Below, piece after piece: positions 33,624 to 44,413 of a stretch of DNA of 64,000 bases. A model generated the notes under the pieces. The model was given only the letters and a program-made list of their open reading frames with translations, did not search any database and had not been told where the DNA came from. The translations under genes were made by a program, and so were the position numbers. Origin of the DNA: Phyto melanocephala (taxonomy: Eukaryota > Arthropoda > Insecta > Diptera > Rhinophoridae); assembly GCA_941918925.1 (NCBI GenBank), contig OW799234.1, positions 81,754,997 to 81,818,996 of the forward strand. Direction: 5' to 3'. How positions within the stretch are numbered: the first letter of the stretch is position 1; each line of letters begins with the position of its first letter.

Positions 33624-33624
33624 A
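33607..33624 (-). other. Primer-binding site, tRNA-Lys type
   Basis: TGGCGCCCGAGCAGGGAC on the minus strand directly follows the 5' LTR, with the first T shared with the LTR end. It pairs with the 3' end of a lysine tRNA of the UUU type except at one position, where the G would form a G-U pair. Confidence 0.8.
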
Positions 33625-34103
33625 GTTAAGGATTTTCGAGGGATCGACTCGAAAAAAATATAATTTCCTAGAGCGCTCCGACTGCGCTCAATCAAACAAC
33701 CAAGGTTTTAAATTTTAAATATTTTATTTAGTATTTGTTTTATCAAAATTAATTTCTTAACTCAATTAATTTATTATTCATTTAATCAACTTTAATTTCT
33801 TAACTTAATTAATTTCTTATTTATTTGATCTAAATTAATTCTGTCAACTTCACGACTCCGACACACGACTAAGACTGCCACCAACACGCGCTGGCCAAAA
33901 GCAGCAAACCGCAGCTTGTCCGCAGAACACGTTGCACAACCAAGTGTGTGCCGACACAGCAATTTGATGGGAACTGCTATTAATGCAGTTTCACGGGTGA
34001 CACTTGAGAAGTATCAAGTTTCGTCTGCGTATTTTGACTGCATACAATTTGGCAAGCGTGTGAATGAATTTGTGCCTACTCAGCAAAGTCGGTATTTCTA
34101 ACT
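33624..34103 (-). repeat. 5' LTR of the errantivirus (480 bp)
   Basis: Same length and borders as the left copy, with two differences in 480 bases. It should drive transcription leftwards. A GGCAGTCTTAG motif on the sense strand could be an initiator, since no TATA box is seen. Confidence 0.95.
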
Positions 34104-34107
34104 TGTA
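34104..34107. repeat. Errantivirus target duplication TGTA (right)
   Basis: Exact match to 25633-25636. Removing the provirus gives a simple uninterrupted GAGTGTATGTAAAAC site. Confidence 0.9.
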
Positions 34108-36104
34108 TGTAAAACTAAATATTAAAACAAAAACGATAAATATTATTATTTACAATTTTTTGTATCATATGCTTACATGTACAAAACTATCATTCCTTTT
34201 ATAATTCAAAAATATTTTTCTAGGACCAAATATTTATTTAAATTTAGAAAGAAAAAAATTTTAACTTAAGTAAATTTAGTTATGAGTGTCTAGCTGGCTG
34301 TGAGAAGCACTCTCATGGCCATACTGTTACTCTATTGTGCTAAGTAAAAAATATATAATTGTATTTCTTATCTTTTTAATGTGATGTATTGAATTTTTTT
34401 AGAGTATTTTTATATGAATGCAAGACTGAAACTAATTTCTCGCTCTGGAATGCTATACAAGTCAACAAATTTTAATTAAAATATCTATACCATTAGTACA
34501 AAAACTCGTCCGAATGCTAATCAATTTTTAACAAACGGAACGGAGCAAAATGATTTTCAGTTTTCAAAATTATCTCCTGGTATTTAAATTTTGCCGTAAA
34601 CGAACCAACGTCTTATTAAATTTTTTGATTTTTCATACGTACTTATTTACGGCTATATACATGTGTACATTTTGGATAAATTAATAAATATATACCAACA
34701 ATACCAGTAACTTTTATCACATTATTTGGATATTAATCTAAAAAGCTATTCCCAAAATAGAGTTGAGCATATGAGAAAAAAAATCGATATTAATATAGTT
34801 TTGATATAACTAAATAGCGAATATATCGATTTTGATATACATATATATGTATATGCGTATATATTATAGACATGTCAAAGATGCAAAATTCTACACGATC
34901 TAGATTAAATGTCAAATATATATGTGTCAAATGGCGAATATATGCGTTAACAATGGTAGTTACGGCTTTCTCCCTTTTAATCCCCACAATATTAGTAGCT
35001 TGAGCAGCAAAAATTAGGGTTATTAAACTGTTCTTATTTGACCGGTTTTAACCGATTTTTTTAGTTTTGCCAAAGTCAAATATTTAAAAATGTCCACGAA
35101 TAAAGAAGGCTTTAATAACATCATCTCTTTTCAGCCATTTGGCATCACGATCAGTGTTCCCAGGTTAAAACCGAGGTAAAAAAAATTCAATTGTAAGAAT
35201 AAATACTACTTTCTTATACACGTACCATTTTCTATGGAATGAGCATAATTTTTCTTCAGAATATGTTTCTTATAGAAGAGTATTTCTTATAAGCGAGTTT
35301 CTTATATGCGTATTGTACTGTATTAAATAAATGCCAAATTTCCTACAAAAGTCAATCATTTTAAGAGAATTGTTTTATTTAGATAAGTGTCCTACGTGAT
35401 CTGAAATGCTAACAAGATGACTTGGTGCTTTATATTGTATAAGTCATTTTCATTGTCAAGTTTTATAAAAACAAAAGCAAAAAAAAAAACATTTAAACTG
35501 CATTTTGTTTCTAAAAGATTATTTTTTTAAAGAAGCTACTAAGAAGACAAAATTTTTAATTATTATTTTTTGAATTGAATAATGTATTATTAAATATGTT
35601 AAGTTATTAACTACATAAACACAATTGTTATTTTATTGATGAACGTTCGTATGTTTATGTGCATACCTACAGATATATAAATGTATAAATATAGTCCTAT
35701 AATATTTAGAAGCATAATTTCTTTAAAAATTTCCTTATGACTGCAGTACATTTTGTTCGTTCTTTACATTTGTGAATTGTTTTGATTTTATTTAAATAAA
35801 CTTTTTATTCAATAAATGATTTGAGTTTGTGTTATTGTTTATTCGAAAAAAAAACCGGTAAACCGGTTATTTTTTAAAAGCTTTACCTAACCCCGGTTTT
35901 TCTAAAAAGTAACTATTTAGAATATCCGGAAACATGTTTTTGAAAAAAACCGAATAATGGAACTCTCTAAGTAGAAGAGAAGAAAGGGCTCGACTAGTAA
36001 AGACAGTTAAGTAAAAATCAAAGATGTCGTTGCAAATAGTAAAAAAAATTTCGTATAACGTGAAAAATAAAATCTAGGACAAGTTACGATGTATTCATTC
36101 TACG
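34108..36104. other. AT-rich DNA with a CCGGTT cluster
   Basis: No gene supported. ATCGATAT/ATATCGAT motifs occur around 34780-34830. AACCGGT and CCGGTTT motifs at about 35852-35960 resemble the subterminal part of the CCGGTT family (1040, 38894), but no complete copy is present. Confidence 0.4.
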
Positions 36105-36160
36105 CATGTACATGACGGTGAAAAGTATTATCAGATTCAGTACTGCCGAATGTATACAAA
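36105..36160 (+). mobile_element. Helentron III 3' end fragment
   Basis: ACGGTGAAAAGTATTATCAG followed by ATTCAGTACTGCCGAAT matches the tail of subfamily III. The hairpin is imperfect and the element body is not recognisable upstream. Confidence 0.5.
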
Positions 36161-36245
36161 CATGTAGGGGGGATACCGAAGCAGACCTCTTCCATAAACG
36201 GGTCCCTTTTCGATCCTCTTCGTTTAGAGATTATGAGGTTACCAG

Positions 36246-37281
36246 AAACAAATAAGAGTGCTATATTCAGTTGTGTCGAATCTGATAATACCCTTCACCA
36301 TCATGTACATAGGTATAATCCCACATCGTAGCTTAACCTATATTTCATGTTATACTCCATTTTTCCTTATTTTTTCAGACGCCATCCTTGATTTTGAATT
36401 AAGTAGTTAACTGTATTCTACTTGTCAATCCCTTCCATTTGATACGCATATCGATGCTGATCAAGCCCTTCCATTTGATACCCATATTGATAGGGTTAAA
36501 AAAATTGTATGCGCCATTTTGTTTTAGACGTTATATTGGAGTTTACATTTTATAATAATTTACTGTATTTTGCTGGTCAAGCCCTTTCATTTGATACCAA
36601 TATTGAGAGGGTTCAAGAAGTTACATTTTAAAATACCAGATTTGGCCCATATACAAATTTATTGTTCGCTATTTTATAGTGGTCAAGTAGTTTCAGATAA
36701 TACCAATATTATTACTAATATTATATTATTTCAGATAATGACAATATTATTGACTCCCTCGGTTGTCTAGAAGCTGAGAAAAATTTATTTTCGTTTGTAA
36801 TTTTCTGGAAAATATATTTAAAAAAAATTTTTTGCCTATAACTATACCGATTAAAGCCCACTTTATTCAAAATTTTTCACGAATACCTCAAGAGGCATAT
36901 GATATCTACAAATAGTAGCAAAGGTACCTTAAATTATTCTATGGATGAAAAATTTTAATTTTTGTGGTAAAAATATGGAAAAAAACAGAGGCAGTCGTGC
37001 TTATCTCAGAAAGTCGTGTGGCGATTGTGCTGAATTTTAATAGCGATTCATTTTCGGATATTTCCAAAAGATTGATAACTAACACAGGTCTGAGGAACAT
37101 GTGGTTGCTCCTAACAGTTGATTTCAACCAACACATGGACAGACGGTCATGGCTTCATCGACTCCTCTCCATAAGCTTTCAGAAAATATATACTTAATGG
37201 GGTCGAAAATGAAAATTGTAGAAATTACAAAAGGAATTACAAAGCTATATATACCCTTGTGCACCACAGGTGAAGGTTATA
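36246..37281 (-). mobile_element. Helentron subfamily III, second copy
   Basis: On the minus strand it starts near 37281 with AACCTTCACCTGTGGTGCAC...AGGGTATATATAG, has a GACCCCATTAAGTATATATT block and ends with GGTGAAGGGTATTATCAGAT, the ATTCGACACAACTGAAT hairpin and AGCACTCTTATTTGTTT near 36246. Interior blocks are shared with 23757-24911. Short repeats of CCCTTCCATTTGATACCCAT type occur at 36430-36600. No coding frame. Confidence 0.7.
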
Positions 37282-37329
37282 AAAAAGGTATCTCCAACCT
37301 CACTGAGTACCGTGCCATCCTAGGATTTT

Positions 37330-37615
37330 GGTATATACTTTTGTGACTTCACATTGTAGACTGACAATTATCTACAATCCTCATCACAGAGTCCTTTGTA
37401 ATCGCCAGCATCTACCCTAGACTAATTTCCTCCATAGCACTCACATCCAACGTGTGCTTAACGGTGGTACGAAGGCTACTGCCAGCCATTGCCGGACTTT
37501 TCGCATACCGCAGCGCCGCTGTCTCACCAGTCTCAAGGCACATTCTAGAAACATCTTCCTTCACAATCTTAATCCTGTGCAGATAACATTTAAAGTTGCC
37601 GTTGCCCGTGAAGCT
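37330..37615 (-). pseudogene. LINE ORF2 C-terminal fragment
   Basis: The minus strand reads FTGNGNFKCYLHRIKIVKED, then SRMCLETGETA. This is the TGHGxFxxYLxR ... C ... ETAEH pattern at the C-terminal end of RNase-H-bearing insect LINEs. The following residues lose register, and a stop occurs after EISLG. It is GC-richer than its surroundings. It is a dead fragment sitting between Helentron ends. Confidence 0.6.
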
Positions 37616-37656
37616 GCCGAATTTAGCGCTCTTACTTATTTTATTTATGTTGCAAT
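37612..37656 (+). mobile_element. Helentron 3' terminus, fragment
   Basis: GTGAAGCTGCCGAATTTAGC followed by GCTCTTACTTATTTTATTT is the tail of a Helentron I/II type element. The hairpin's left arm is decayed. Confidence 0.5.
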
Positions 37657-38893
37657 TTCAATAAAAATTAATATATTTGCAATATCTTTGCCGGTAATAT
37701 TTATTAATGTTCTTATATGCATATCTTTTACTTAGTAGGATTCAGCAAACTGGTCAAGAAATTGACCTTGTTTAGTTAAACAGAGGCCTATGTGATAATT
37801 TGCGCATATTTTAGCTGCTAATAAGTCAAAATTTCTTTTCAATAGTAAAATTCCCGAAAGTATTTGTGATAAACTGATACTACATACAGGTCCATCAGAT
37901 ATGAGGGGGCTCCAAAAAGCAGATTTAAAACGCTCACATGGACGGACTTAGCTAAATCAACATCTCTATCTACAGGGATGCCAAATATAAAAATATATAT
38001 TTTCTTGGATCTAAAATAAATACAAACGAAGAGAATCTGAAAGAGTATACAAGACCTCTTCTAATACTTAATTAAGCAGGTTTTGATGATCGAAATCAAG
38101 AAGTATTAATTTTTTTTATTAATTTTTCATTTATTTCCTTACGATAACCAAGCGATTGCTTGAAATTTATTTATCTGATTTAAAATACTTCGATATAAAT
38201 GTCCTTTACAAATTTTTTATGATGTCTTCGCAAAATTAATATTTTATCAAAACGCCTTTAAAATAAATAAACACTAAATCTTTGGTGAAACAACAGTATG
38301 GTTACAACGCAATCAAATTATGATTTTTTTAATAATAATTTATTTTCACTGTTGTTCTTATTGTTCTTATATATATATATTTTTTTTTTTTTGTTTTAAA
38401 AGTCTGCCATGTGAAAGAAATATACAAAATTTTTCTAATAAATTAAAGAATAATAAAAATTACCAACAAAATATAAAAACCCATTTGTAGAGGAAATTGT
38501 AATTATAAAAAAATGAGAACAATTAATAGCACTAAATAAATAATTTATTTTAGAAAAAAGCAAAGACTACATTTTATTTAAAGTCATAATTTGATTATTG
38601 CATGATACTTAAATTCAACATAATAACACTAGCCACCATTATCTACATATTTTAACCACAATCATACAACTCAATAATAGTATTTATCAATTGCGATGTA
38701 TTAAAAAATATATATGTAACGATATGTCAAAAATAAATATTTATATCGGTATAACGATATATCGGCACAAAAAATATCGACGATATATATTATTTGTTTT
38801 CTATTAAAAAATATCGATATTTCGATACATTGAAATTGTTTGCCTATCTTTATTACATAATTCGCAGATAGATATATACATTGGTATGTATTA
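37657..38893. other. AT-rich DNA, nothing firm
   Basis: A run of ATATCG/CGATAT motifs at 38715-38835 forms weak palindromes and may be a MITE relic. No gene is supported. Confidence 0.4.
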
Positions 38894-39819
38894 GGGTGAT
38901 CGATTATTCGGCATTTTTAAAAAACCGGTTTTCAAATAGTTTGAAATTTAGAATTAAAGAAAAAATCGGTTGCTTTTTTGAAAATTTTGAAAAAACCGGT
39001 TAACCGGTCGAATACATAATATATAATTCTTCCTTATACCCATGACAGAGATACATAGATAGGCATAAACTAGTTTGTTTTATGGTTTAATTGCACTTTA
39101 ACTCGACACAAATTCAATGGCATTATTATTAAATGCCGTTATTTAAAATAAAAAAACTTTCTTACAGTAGGTTGTAATAATAAAGAATATTAAAAAGTCA
39201 CTTCACTGCTCACTGTAGTCAAATTTACCTTTTACTAACATTAACTTTTTAGGCAAGTTGTAATAATGACCCTTTGTGTGCCAAACTATTTTAGTATACA
39301 AGTCATATGTTATCGGAAATATTAGTTATGCTTTGGGTAGTCTTTAGTACAAGTCGCTAGATTTCGTAGAAGCAAAATATTATGAAATTCGAAAATGAGA
39401 TCAAAAAGTATTGCAAAATTTGGTCGAAAAACTTAACTGAACAGCTGATTATCACAGCAGATTATAAGCGCAACAACGTATAAAATAACTGCTCTCCATT
39501 TAAAACAAATAATATTATTATTAAGCCTTATTATTTTTCTTATTTTACATTTGTTTTTGAAACAACAAATAAATTTCTTACAATATTATGGAAGAGTATT
39601 TAATAAATTTTTAGATTTTTTCGAAACTTTTTGAGTAATAAATATAGTATGATACGTTTGATTACAAATATAAATGAACATGAAACTAAAAATGAAAAAA
39701 GACCGGCTTCTGTGAGTAAAAAAACCGGTGTAATCGACATTCGAAAAATTAACATTTGGAAAAAACCGCCAGTAAAAAAACCGGGTTATCCACCGGTTTT
39801 AAAACCGAGTCGATCACCC
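38894..39819. mobile_element. CCGGTT-rich TIR element, copy 2
   Basis: Termini GGGTGATCGATTATTCGGC and (reverse complement) GGGTGATCGACTCGG flanked by TA. Subterminal ACCGGTT motifs and internal blocks (CATAAACTAGTTTGTT, ACAAATAAATTTCTTACAAT) are shared with the copy at 1040-2128. It is shorter by about 160 bp, through internal deletions. No transposase. Confidence 0.8.
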
Positions 39820-40763
39820 TAGTATGTATGTATGTGTTACATACAAAAAACTACCTTAAAATGTCATACATCGAAACTAACCATCATACTTCAACCATAA
39901 TTTCATCTCATAAATGTGTAAGTAATGAAAAATTATCAAACAGAAATGTTGTACCCAAAATCCATTAATGCTCAGCAATGCAAAAACAAATCTCACATCA
40001 AAAGTCCGAACAGAAAAAAAAAACATAAAAGAATATACATCTGTAATTATGTATGCACATATAAACAGTAAAATAATAATGAAAACAGATTGTGAATGAA
40101 ATAAAAAAAACCTTAAAATCGAGTGGTTTAAGTAACAAATATGCCTTAATATCATGATCCAACAACTTCTTCAAAACCAATCATGCAATAAAATTTATTC
40201 CTTCAAAACATCTAAGTATTTTATACATACACTGACTTATCAAGTCATCTATACATTCTGCCACTTAGTCATTCATTTAGTCAATTATTTTGTAAACAAC
40301 AACAAAAACTTCTAAATAATAACAATAACATAATAGGCACGTAAAGATAATATTTATAAATTTTATTTTATTTCATTTCTCACTCCCTTTGGCGTGGAAA
40401 TGATGGGAAAATATTGCAGTACAAGTAACAAAAATATAGGTATTTATGAAAAAAATATTTAAGGTATTCTACTTAACTTGATTTCTGATTTGAAAGAAAT
40501 TTTGCGTAATCTTTCGTTATTTCAAGCAAACTGCCTCTGCTCAGTCCTTATGGCTTCATAAATTCTTTGGAAATTTCTGGGTACTGTTAGTTAGTGTATA
40601 GCGCCAAAATCAGGTAGAGCTACGTTTATTTAAAAGAGCAAATTTACTCTTAACATATTTATTTATTTTATCTGTAAAAAAAGTTAGTCTTAGATCTAGA
40701 TTAAATATTAAATAAAAATTCCCAGAATAACCACTATATTTTTTGATCCGCTATAGTCACCTA
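39820..40763. other. AT-rich DNA, nothing recognised
   Basis: (GTAT)n at the left edge; no supported gene or repeat boundary. Confidence 0.5.
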
Positions 40764-41255
40764 AAGCTCTGAACACATAGACGACAGCAGACTTCACAAC
40801 TTCACGGCTTTAAATGCTGCTCTGAAGTCAGCTTCATAATTATTTTGGAGACAGCAACAACATAATAATCAGCTGATGTGTATTTTAGCAATACAAATCT
40901 CAGGGATGCGCATATATATTTTATAATGAATAAAAATTGATAAAAAAAAAAGTAATAATATCACGAAAAACTATAAAAACACATAAATTTATTTCTTTAT
41001 TGTATTTTTATAATGTTCTTTTATGTTTAATATGAAAAATAATTTTTTGTTCTTATTTTTCTAGATTAATATATATAATTGCAACACTATATTTGTTTAT
41101 TGCTGCCCGTCAAAATAGAAAATAGTTGCCAGCAGCAGCAAATGCTGTTGTGCAGTCGTGCTGCAGTCAAAATAATCGTTTTCATTTAAACACATGAATT
41201 TTATTTTTGACATTTTGCTGCTTGCTGTCTGCTGTCGTCTATGTGTTTAGAGCTC
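40764..41255. mobile_element. MITE (about 492 bp), AGCTCTRAACACATAGACG termini
   Basis: AAGCTCTGAACACATAGACG on the left and, reverse complemented, GAGCTCTAAACACATAGACG on the right continue into GACAGCAGAC on both sides, an inverted repeat of about 30 bp. CAGCAGCA-type repeats lie near the right end. No open frame and no clear target duplication, so the superfamily is left open. Confidence 0.7.
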
Positions 41256-41731
41256 AACTGCAAAAATCATCATAATTTAAAATTCTATGGTAAGGTTTTT
41301 TCAAAAAAAAAAATTTTTATAAAATTTGTATGGCTGCTCCATACATCTTATCTTAACTTTGGAACTACGTACTCGATTTTGTTTAGCAATCCATCTGGAA
41401 ACTTTAAATTACGCCAGCTTTTAGTTTTTCTTATATCATTTTCTGATCTAGCCATCAGTTTTGTAGTTATCAAGGAAAAAGTAAAAAAAAATTTTTTTTT
41501 TTTTTAAATTATAAAATTTTTAAAATTAAAAAATTTATAAAATATATAAAGCAACAGAAAATTACCAGTCTTGGTACTTAATCTTTCTATTAAATTGAAA
41601 ACATGTGTTTTAGTACTTAGTTTTAAGGCTGCATGTATTAAAAATAAAATAAATTTGATTGCATTAAAATCCATCGATATATTCAAACTTTATTCCCTAT
41701 ATTTTAAACATCAAGAATAACAAAGAATAAT
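41256..41731. other. AT-rich spacer
   Basis: T- and A-runs. The short frames here carry no motif. Confidence 0.4.
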
Positions 41732-42784
41732 CTAAAAATAATTTCGAATTTTGTTTTGACTCCTATAATTTTCTGAGTTTGATTCTCTTAGAAGAAACCA
41801 AATAAAATCTCCCATCATATTTTCATTCCATAGTCCCGGATAACGTTGCTCCATGGTCTTAAGTTGTTGATGAAATCGTTCACCATGCTCGTCGCCAAGG
41901 TTTTCCGGAAAAAGTTCAAATGCGAATAAAATAAATGTATTTTTATTAACATTTTTACACTTAATATTAAACGAAATGCAGGAAATGTATTTTAGTGAAA
42001 TTTTTGCACCTAAAATTAGAAATTTAGAAAACCAAATAGTTTGAATAGTTTTTAAGCAAATCACGGACGATTTCATTACATAGTTAGAAAAAATTTGTCA
42101 ATTCATCTGGTAATAAAAAATTTTCAAACGTAGTGCTTAGAAGCAAGTTTCGATTTTAAGGCCCATTCAAAACTCCTTCACCAAGTTTCGCAGATGAAAG
42201 ATTTGGAAATATTGTTTTTAAATAAGCAAAGGCTCTACTCTCTTTGTCTAGTGCTTTAACAAAATTTTTAACTAAGCCCAGCTTAATATGAAATAGTGGT
42301 AAGATTACATTGTCCCTTTAAATCAATACAGAATACTTTACATTACCTAGGGTCATTTCGGATCTTGTTTTCCAATCCTTTTTTATGTAGTGATTTTCAC
42401 GATCTCGACTACCTCTCTCTCGAGACATAGGAAACAACAATACTTTTTTTAACCACCTTGGGGGCCGGTTAATATAGCAACAATAGTCGCAAAATACGTT
42501 CCAATTGTGCTTTTAATAGTTGAAAGTTTCTTAATAAAGTGGCAATAGTTTCATATGTTTCTTTAAGATTCACGGCATGTGCAATAGGTGTATAGATGGC
42601 TTCTCGTTGTTTATATGTAGTAAAACGGCCTTAAGGCTTTCTTTGCTACTTTTAGTAAATAGCCGCCACTTACTTGGAACATACTTTTGGCCGAGCTTCT
42701 CAAAAAGATCGTTTATGCCATATCAAAAGCACACATTATCTTTTGTTGTATAAATATTTTAATATGGCTTATATCGGTTCCAAT

Positions 42785-44057
42785 TAGGGTTTGGGAACCG
42801 GGAATTCCCGCCCGGGAATTCTCGGGAATGAACCACTTAGTATTCCCGGAAAAATTTTGCTCTTATTCCCGGGAAAGCGGGAAATAAAAAATATGTAGTA
42901 TATTAGGAAATATATATAATATTATTTTTAATTTCTTATCTGTTTTGGTAAATTTAGAGAATATTTGAATAAAAAGTAAGGTTTTTAATTTGTTAGCGTT
43001 TTTTAATTGTTAAGTATTTAAAACTTTTCTCAAATACGAATATTTAAAAGAAAAACAAACATCGTCGGTCAAAAATATTTCACGCCAAAATTTACGACTT
43101 CCTGGAATTATTTTTAATAAGTGCTTATAAATTTCAAGTGAATTAATTATATAGAAACATAATTAAATGTTTTCTTGTATAAAAATGTTTTTTATAACAA
43201 CCGCAAAACCAGCAGTAGTTTCCGTGGTTCATTTTTATAATATAATCGTATGTACAAATTGTTTTTAAAAGTGGTCACAGAATTTGTAAGTATAACTTTT
43301 TTTATTTATGATTGAATTTTTCTAGTAATACTTCTTTTGAAAATTCACTTTGTTTAGAAGCAAAATGTCTGAAGTCTGGAACTATTTTCAAAAAGTAGAC
43401 AACGCAGCACAATGTAATATTTTCCCGAAAAGGTTAATGTCCAAGGGCGGTAGTACTAGTGGTCTCATACGGCACCTTCTTTGGTTCATAAAATAAATTT
43501 AAAAACGTTTCTTCACAACTTGCACCAAGTAAAAAAATAATTCCGCCATTAAAAGCTTTTTAGACACCCAAACATTACCAGAAATTGTTTCAAAATTAGC
43601 AGCAGTCAATGGAATATCTATTCGAACAATTACACAAAGTTCTTTTATTAGTCAAAATTTTTTCAGTAAAAATATGACGTTACCAACGCCGTTAAAAATA
43701 CGATGGTGAAAACAATATCGAGTCAAATTTGCGACAATTTGAGGTTTACTCTTGTATTAGACGAGTGGAGTAGTGTTGCCCACAAAAAGTATCTGTTTAC
43801 ATGGCAATAATTATTTTTATAATTTGGGTTAAGTTTATATTTCCAGAAGAGGTAATGCTGACGCAATAAGGTCTCTAATGGAAAATAAACTACTACTAAA
43901 ACAATGAGTTATTAACCAAATCGTGATGTTAATGTTAACAAACATTATTTATTTTAAAAGAAATATTATTTTCGGGAATCCCAAGAATTCCCGGGAAGAC
44001 GATTTTTCAATTCCCGTTTCCCGGGAAAGTAAAAAGACCGGGAAATCCCAAACCCTA
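42785..44057 (+). mobile_element. hAT element (internally deleted) with 8-bp TSD GTTCCAAT
   Basis: Termini TAGGGTTTGGGA and TCCCAAACCCTA are inverted repeats. GTTCCAAT is exactly duplicated at 42777-42784 and 44058-44065 and fits the nTnnnnAn hAT preference. CCCGGGAATTC-like palindromes crowd both subterminal regions. Inside are a BED-finger remnant (43365-43496) and a block reading DNLRFTLVLDEWSSVAHKKY at about 43734-43793, which resembles the N-terminal part of a hAT catalytic domain. The rest of the transposase is missing. It inserted into an older pseudogene, whose reading can be followed across the excised site. Confidence 0.88.
43365..43496 (+). pseudogene. BED zinc-finger remnant of the hAT transposase
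   Basis: ATG opens MSEVWNYFQKVDNAAQCNIF, then SKGGSTSGLIRHL, then a stop after 43 residues. This is the N-terminal BED finger of a hAT transposase. The second Cys of the C-x2-C pair is replaced by Phe, and the distal His is lost after IRHL, so it should not fold around zinc. Downstream coding blocks are out of frame. Confidence 0.8.
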
Positions 44058-44171
44058 GTTCCAATATTCCATTGACTTGACGTCGTTTTTTAAGAAATGT
44101 CGCTCTCTTAAGCGAGATTCTAAAAGCTCCTATTTCTCTTTTGTTAGCTTAAGGTTTCTTATGAGTGTGAT

Positions 44172-44413
44172 TTAGCCAATTTTCAGTATGAAACAAATCT
44201 TATGTATTTAAATTTGAGCCCCCTAACTTTTTTGTTGGAGCCCTATCGTGCTTTCAGCAGACGGACGGACAAAGCTAGATTGTGCTAAAATTAAAGCAGG
44301 ACTAGGAAAATATATACTTTATGGATTTTAAAATGGATATTTCGATGTGTTACAAACGAATTGACAAAATGAATTTACGCCCCCGACACCATTGTTTTGG
44401 TGGTGGGTTTAAA
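44172..44413 (-). mobile_element. Helentron II 5' fragment
   Basis: The minus strand begins near 44413 with AAACCCACCACCAAAACAAT...CGTAAATTC. It then has CATAAAGTATATATTTTCCT and a GTCCGTCCGTCTGCTGAAAG block, and is cut off after TTTCATACTGAAAATTGGC. The 3' end is absent. Confidence 0.7.

Larger units (their letters stand above)
25637..34103 (-). mobile_element. Errantivirus (Gypsy-group endogenous retrovirus), nearly intact
   Basis: An 8,467-bp provirus on the minus strand. Order in its own sense: LTR, primer site, ~1 kb leader, gag, frameshift site, protease-RT-RNase H-integrase, env, polypurine tract, LTR. The LTRs are 480 bp each and differ at two positions, and the TSDs are exact, so the insertion is recent. 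Gag and env are open from end to end. Pol is broken once, inside the reverse transcriptase. Errantiviruses are insect LTR retrotransposons that gained an envelope gene related to baculovirus F proteins and are usually active in ovarian somatic cells. Protein signatures (a gag without zinc knuckle, a YIDD polymerase, an F-like env) place it near the Tom/ZAM/297-type branch; that sub-placement is inferred. Confidence 0.95.
41732..44165 (-). pseudogene. Decayed member of an unnamed multicopy protein family, split by a hAT element
   Basis: On the minus strand, outside the hAT insertion, frames read NDLFEKLGQKYVPSKWRLF, SSKESLKAVLLHINNEKPSI, DNVILPLFHIKLGLVKNFVK and finally GERFHQQLKTMEQRYPGLWN and ENMMGDFIWFLLRES before the stop. 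I recognise this order of blocks (WRLFIDxSKxSLKAVLLHN, LPPLHIKLGLMKxFV, GERFHQDI) from a large set of uncharacterised proteins present in many copies in insect and cnidarian genomes. The function is unknown, and multicopy occurrence suggests a mobile origin. This copy has stops and frameshifts throughout and is dead. The C-terminal 114 codons (41732-42076) remain open. Confidence 0.65.

Noticed and set aside
37330..37615. Host gene fragment captured by a Helentron
   Set aside because: Its minus-strand translation matches the C-terminal pattern of LINE ORF2, so it is TE-derived.
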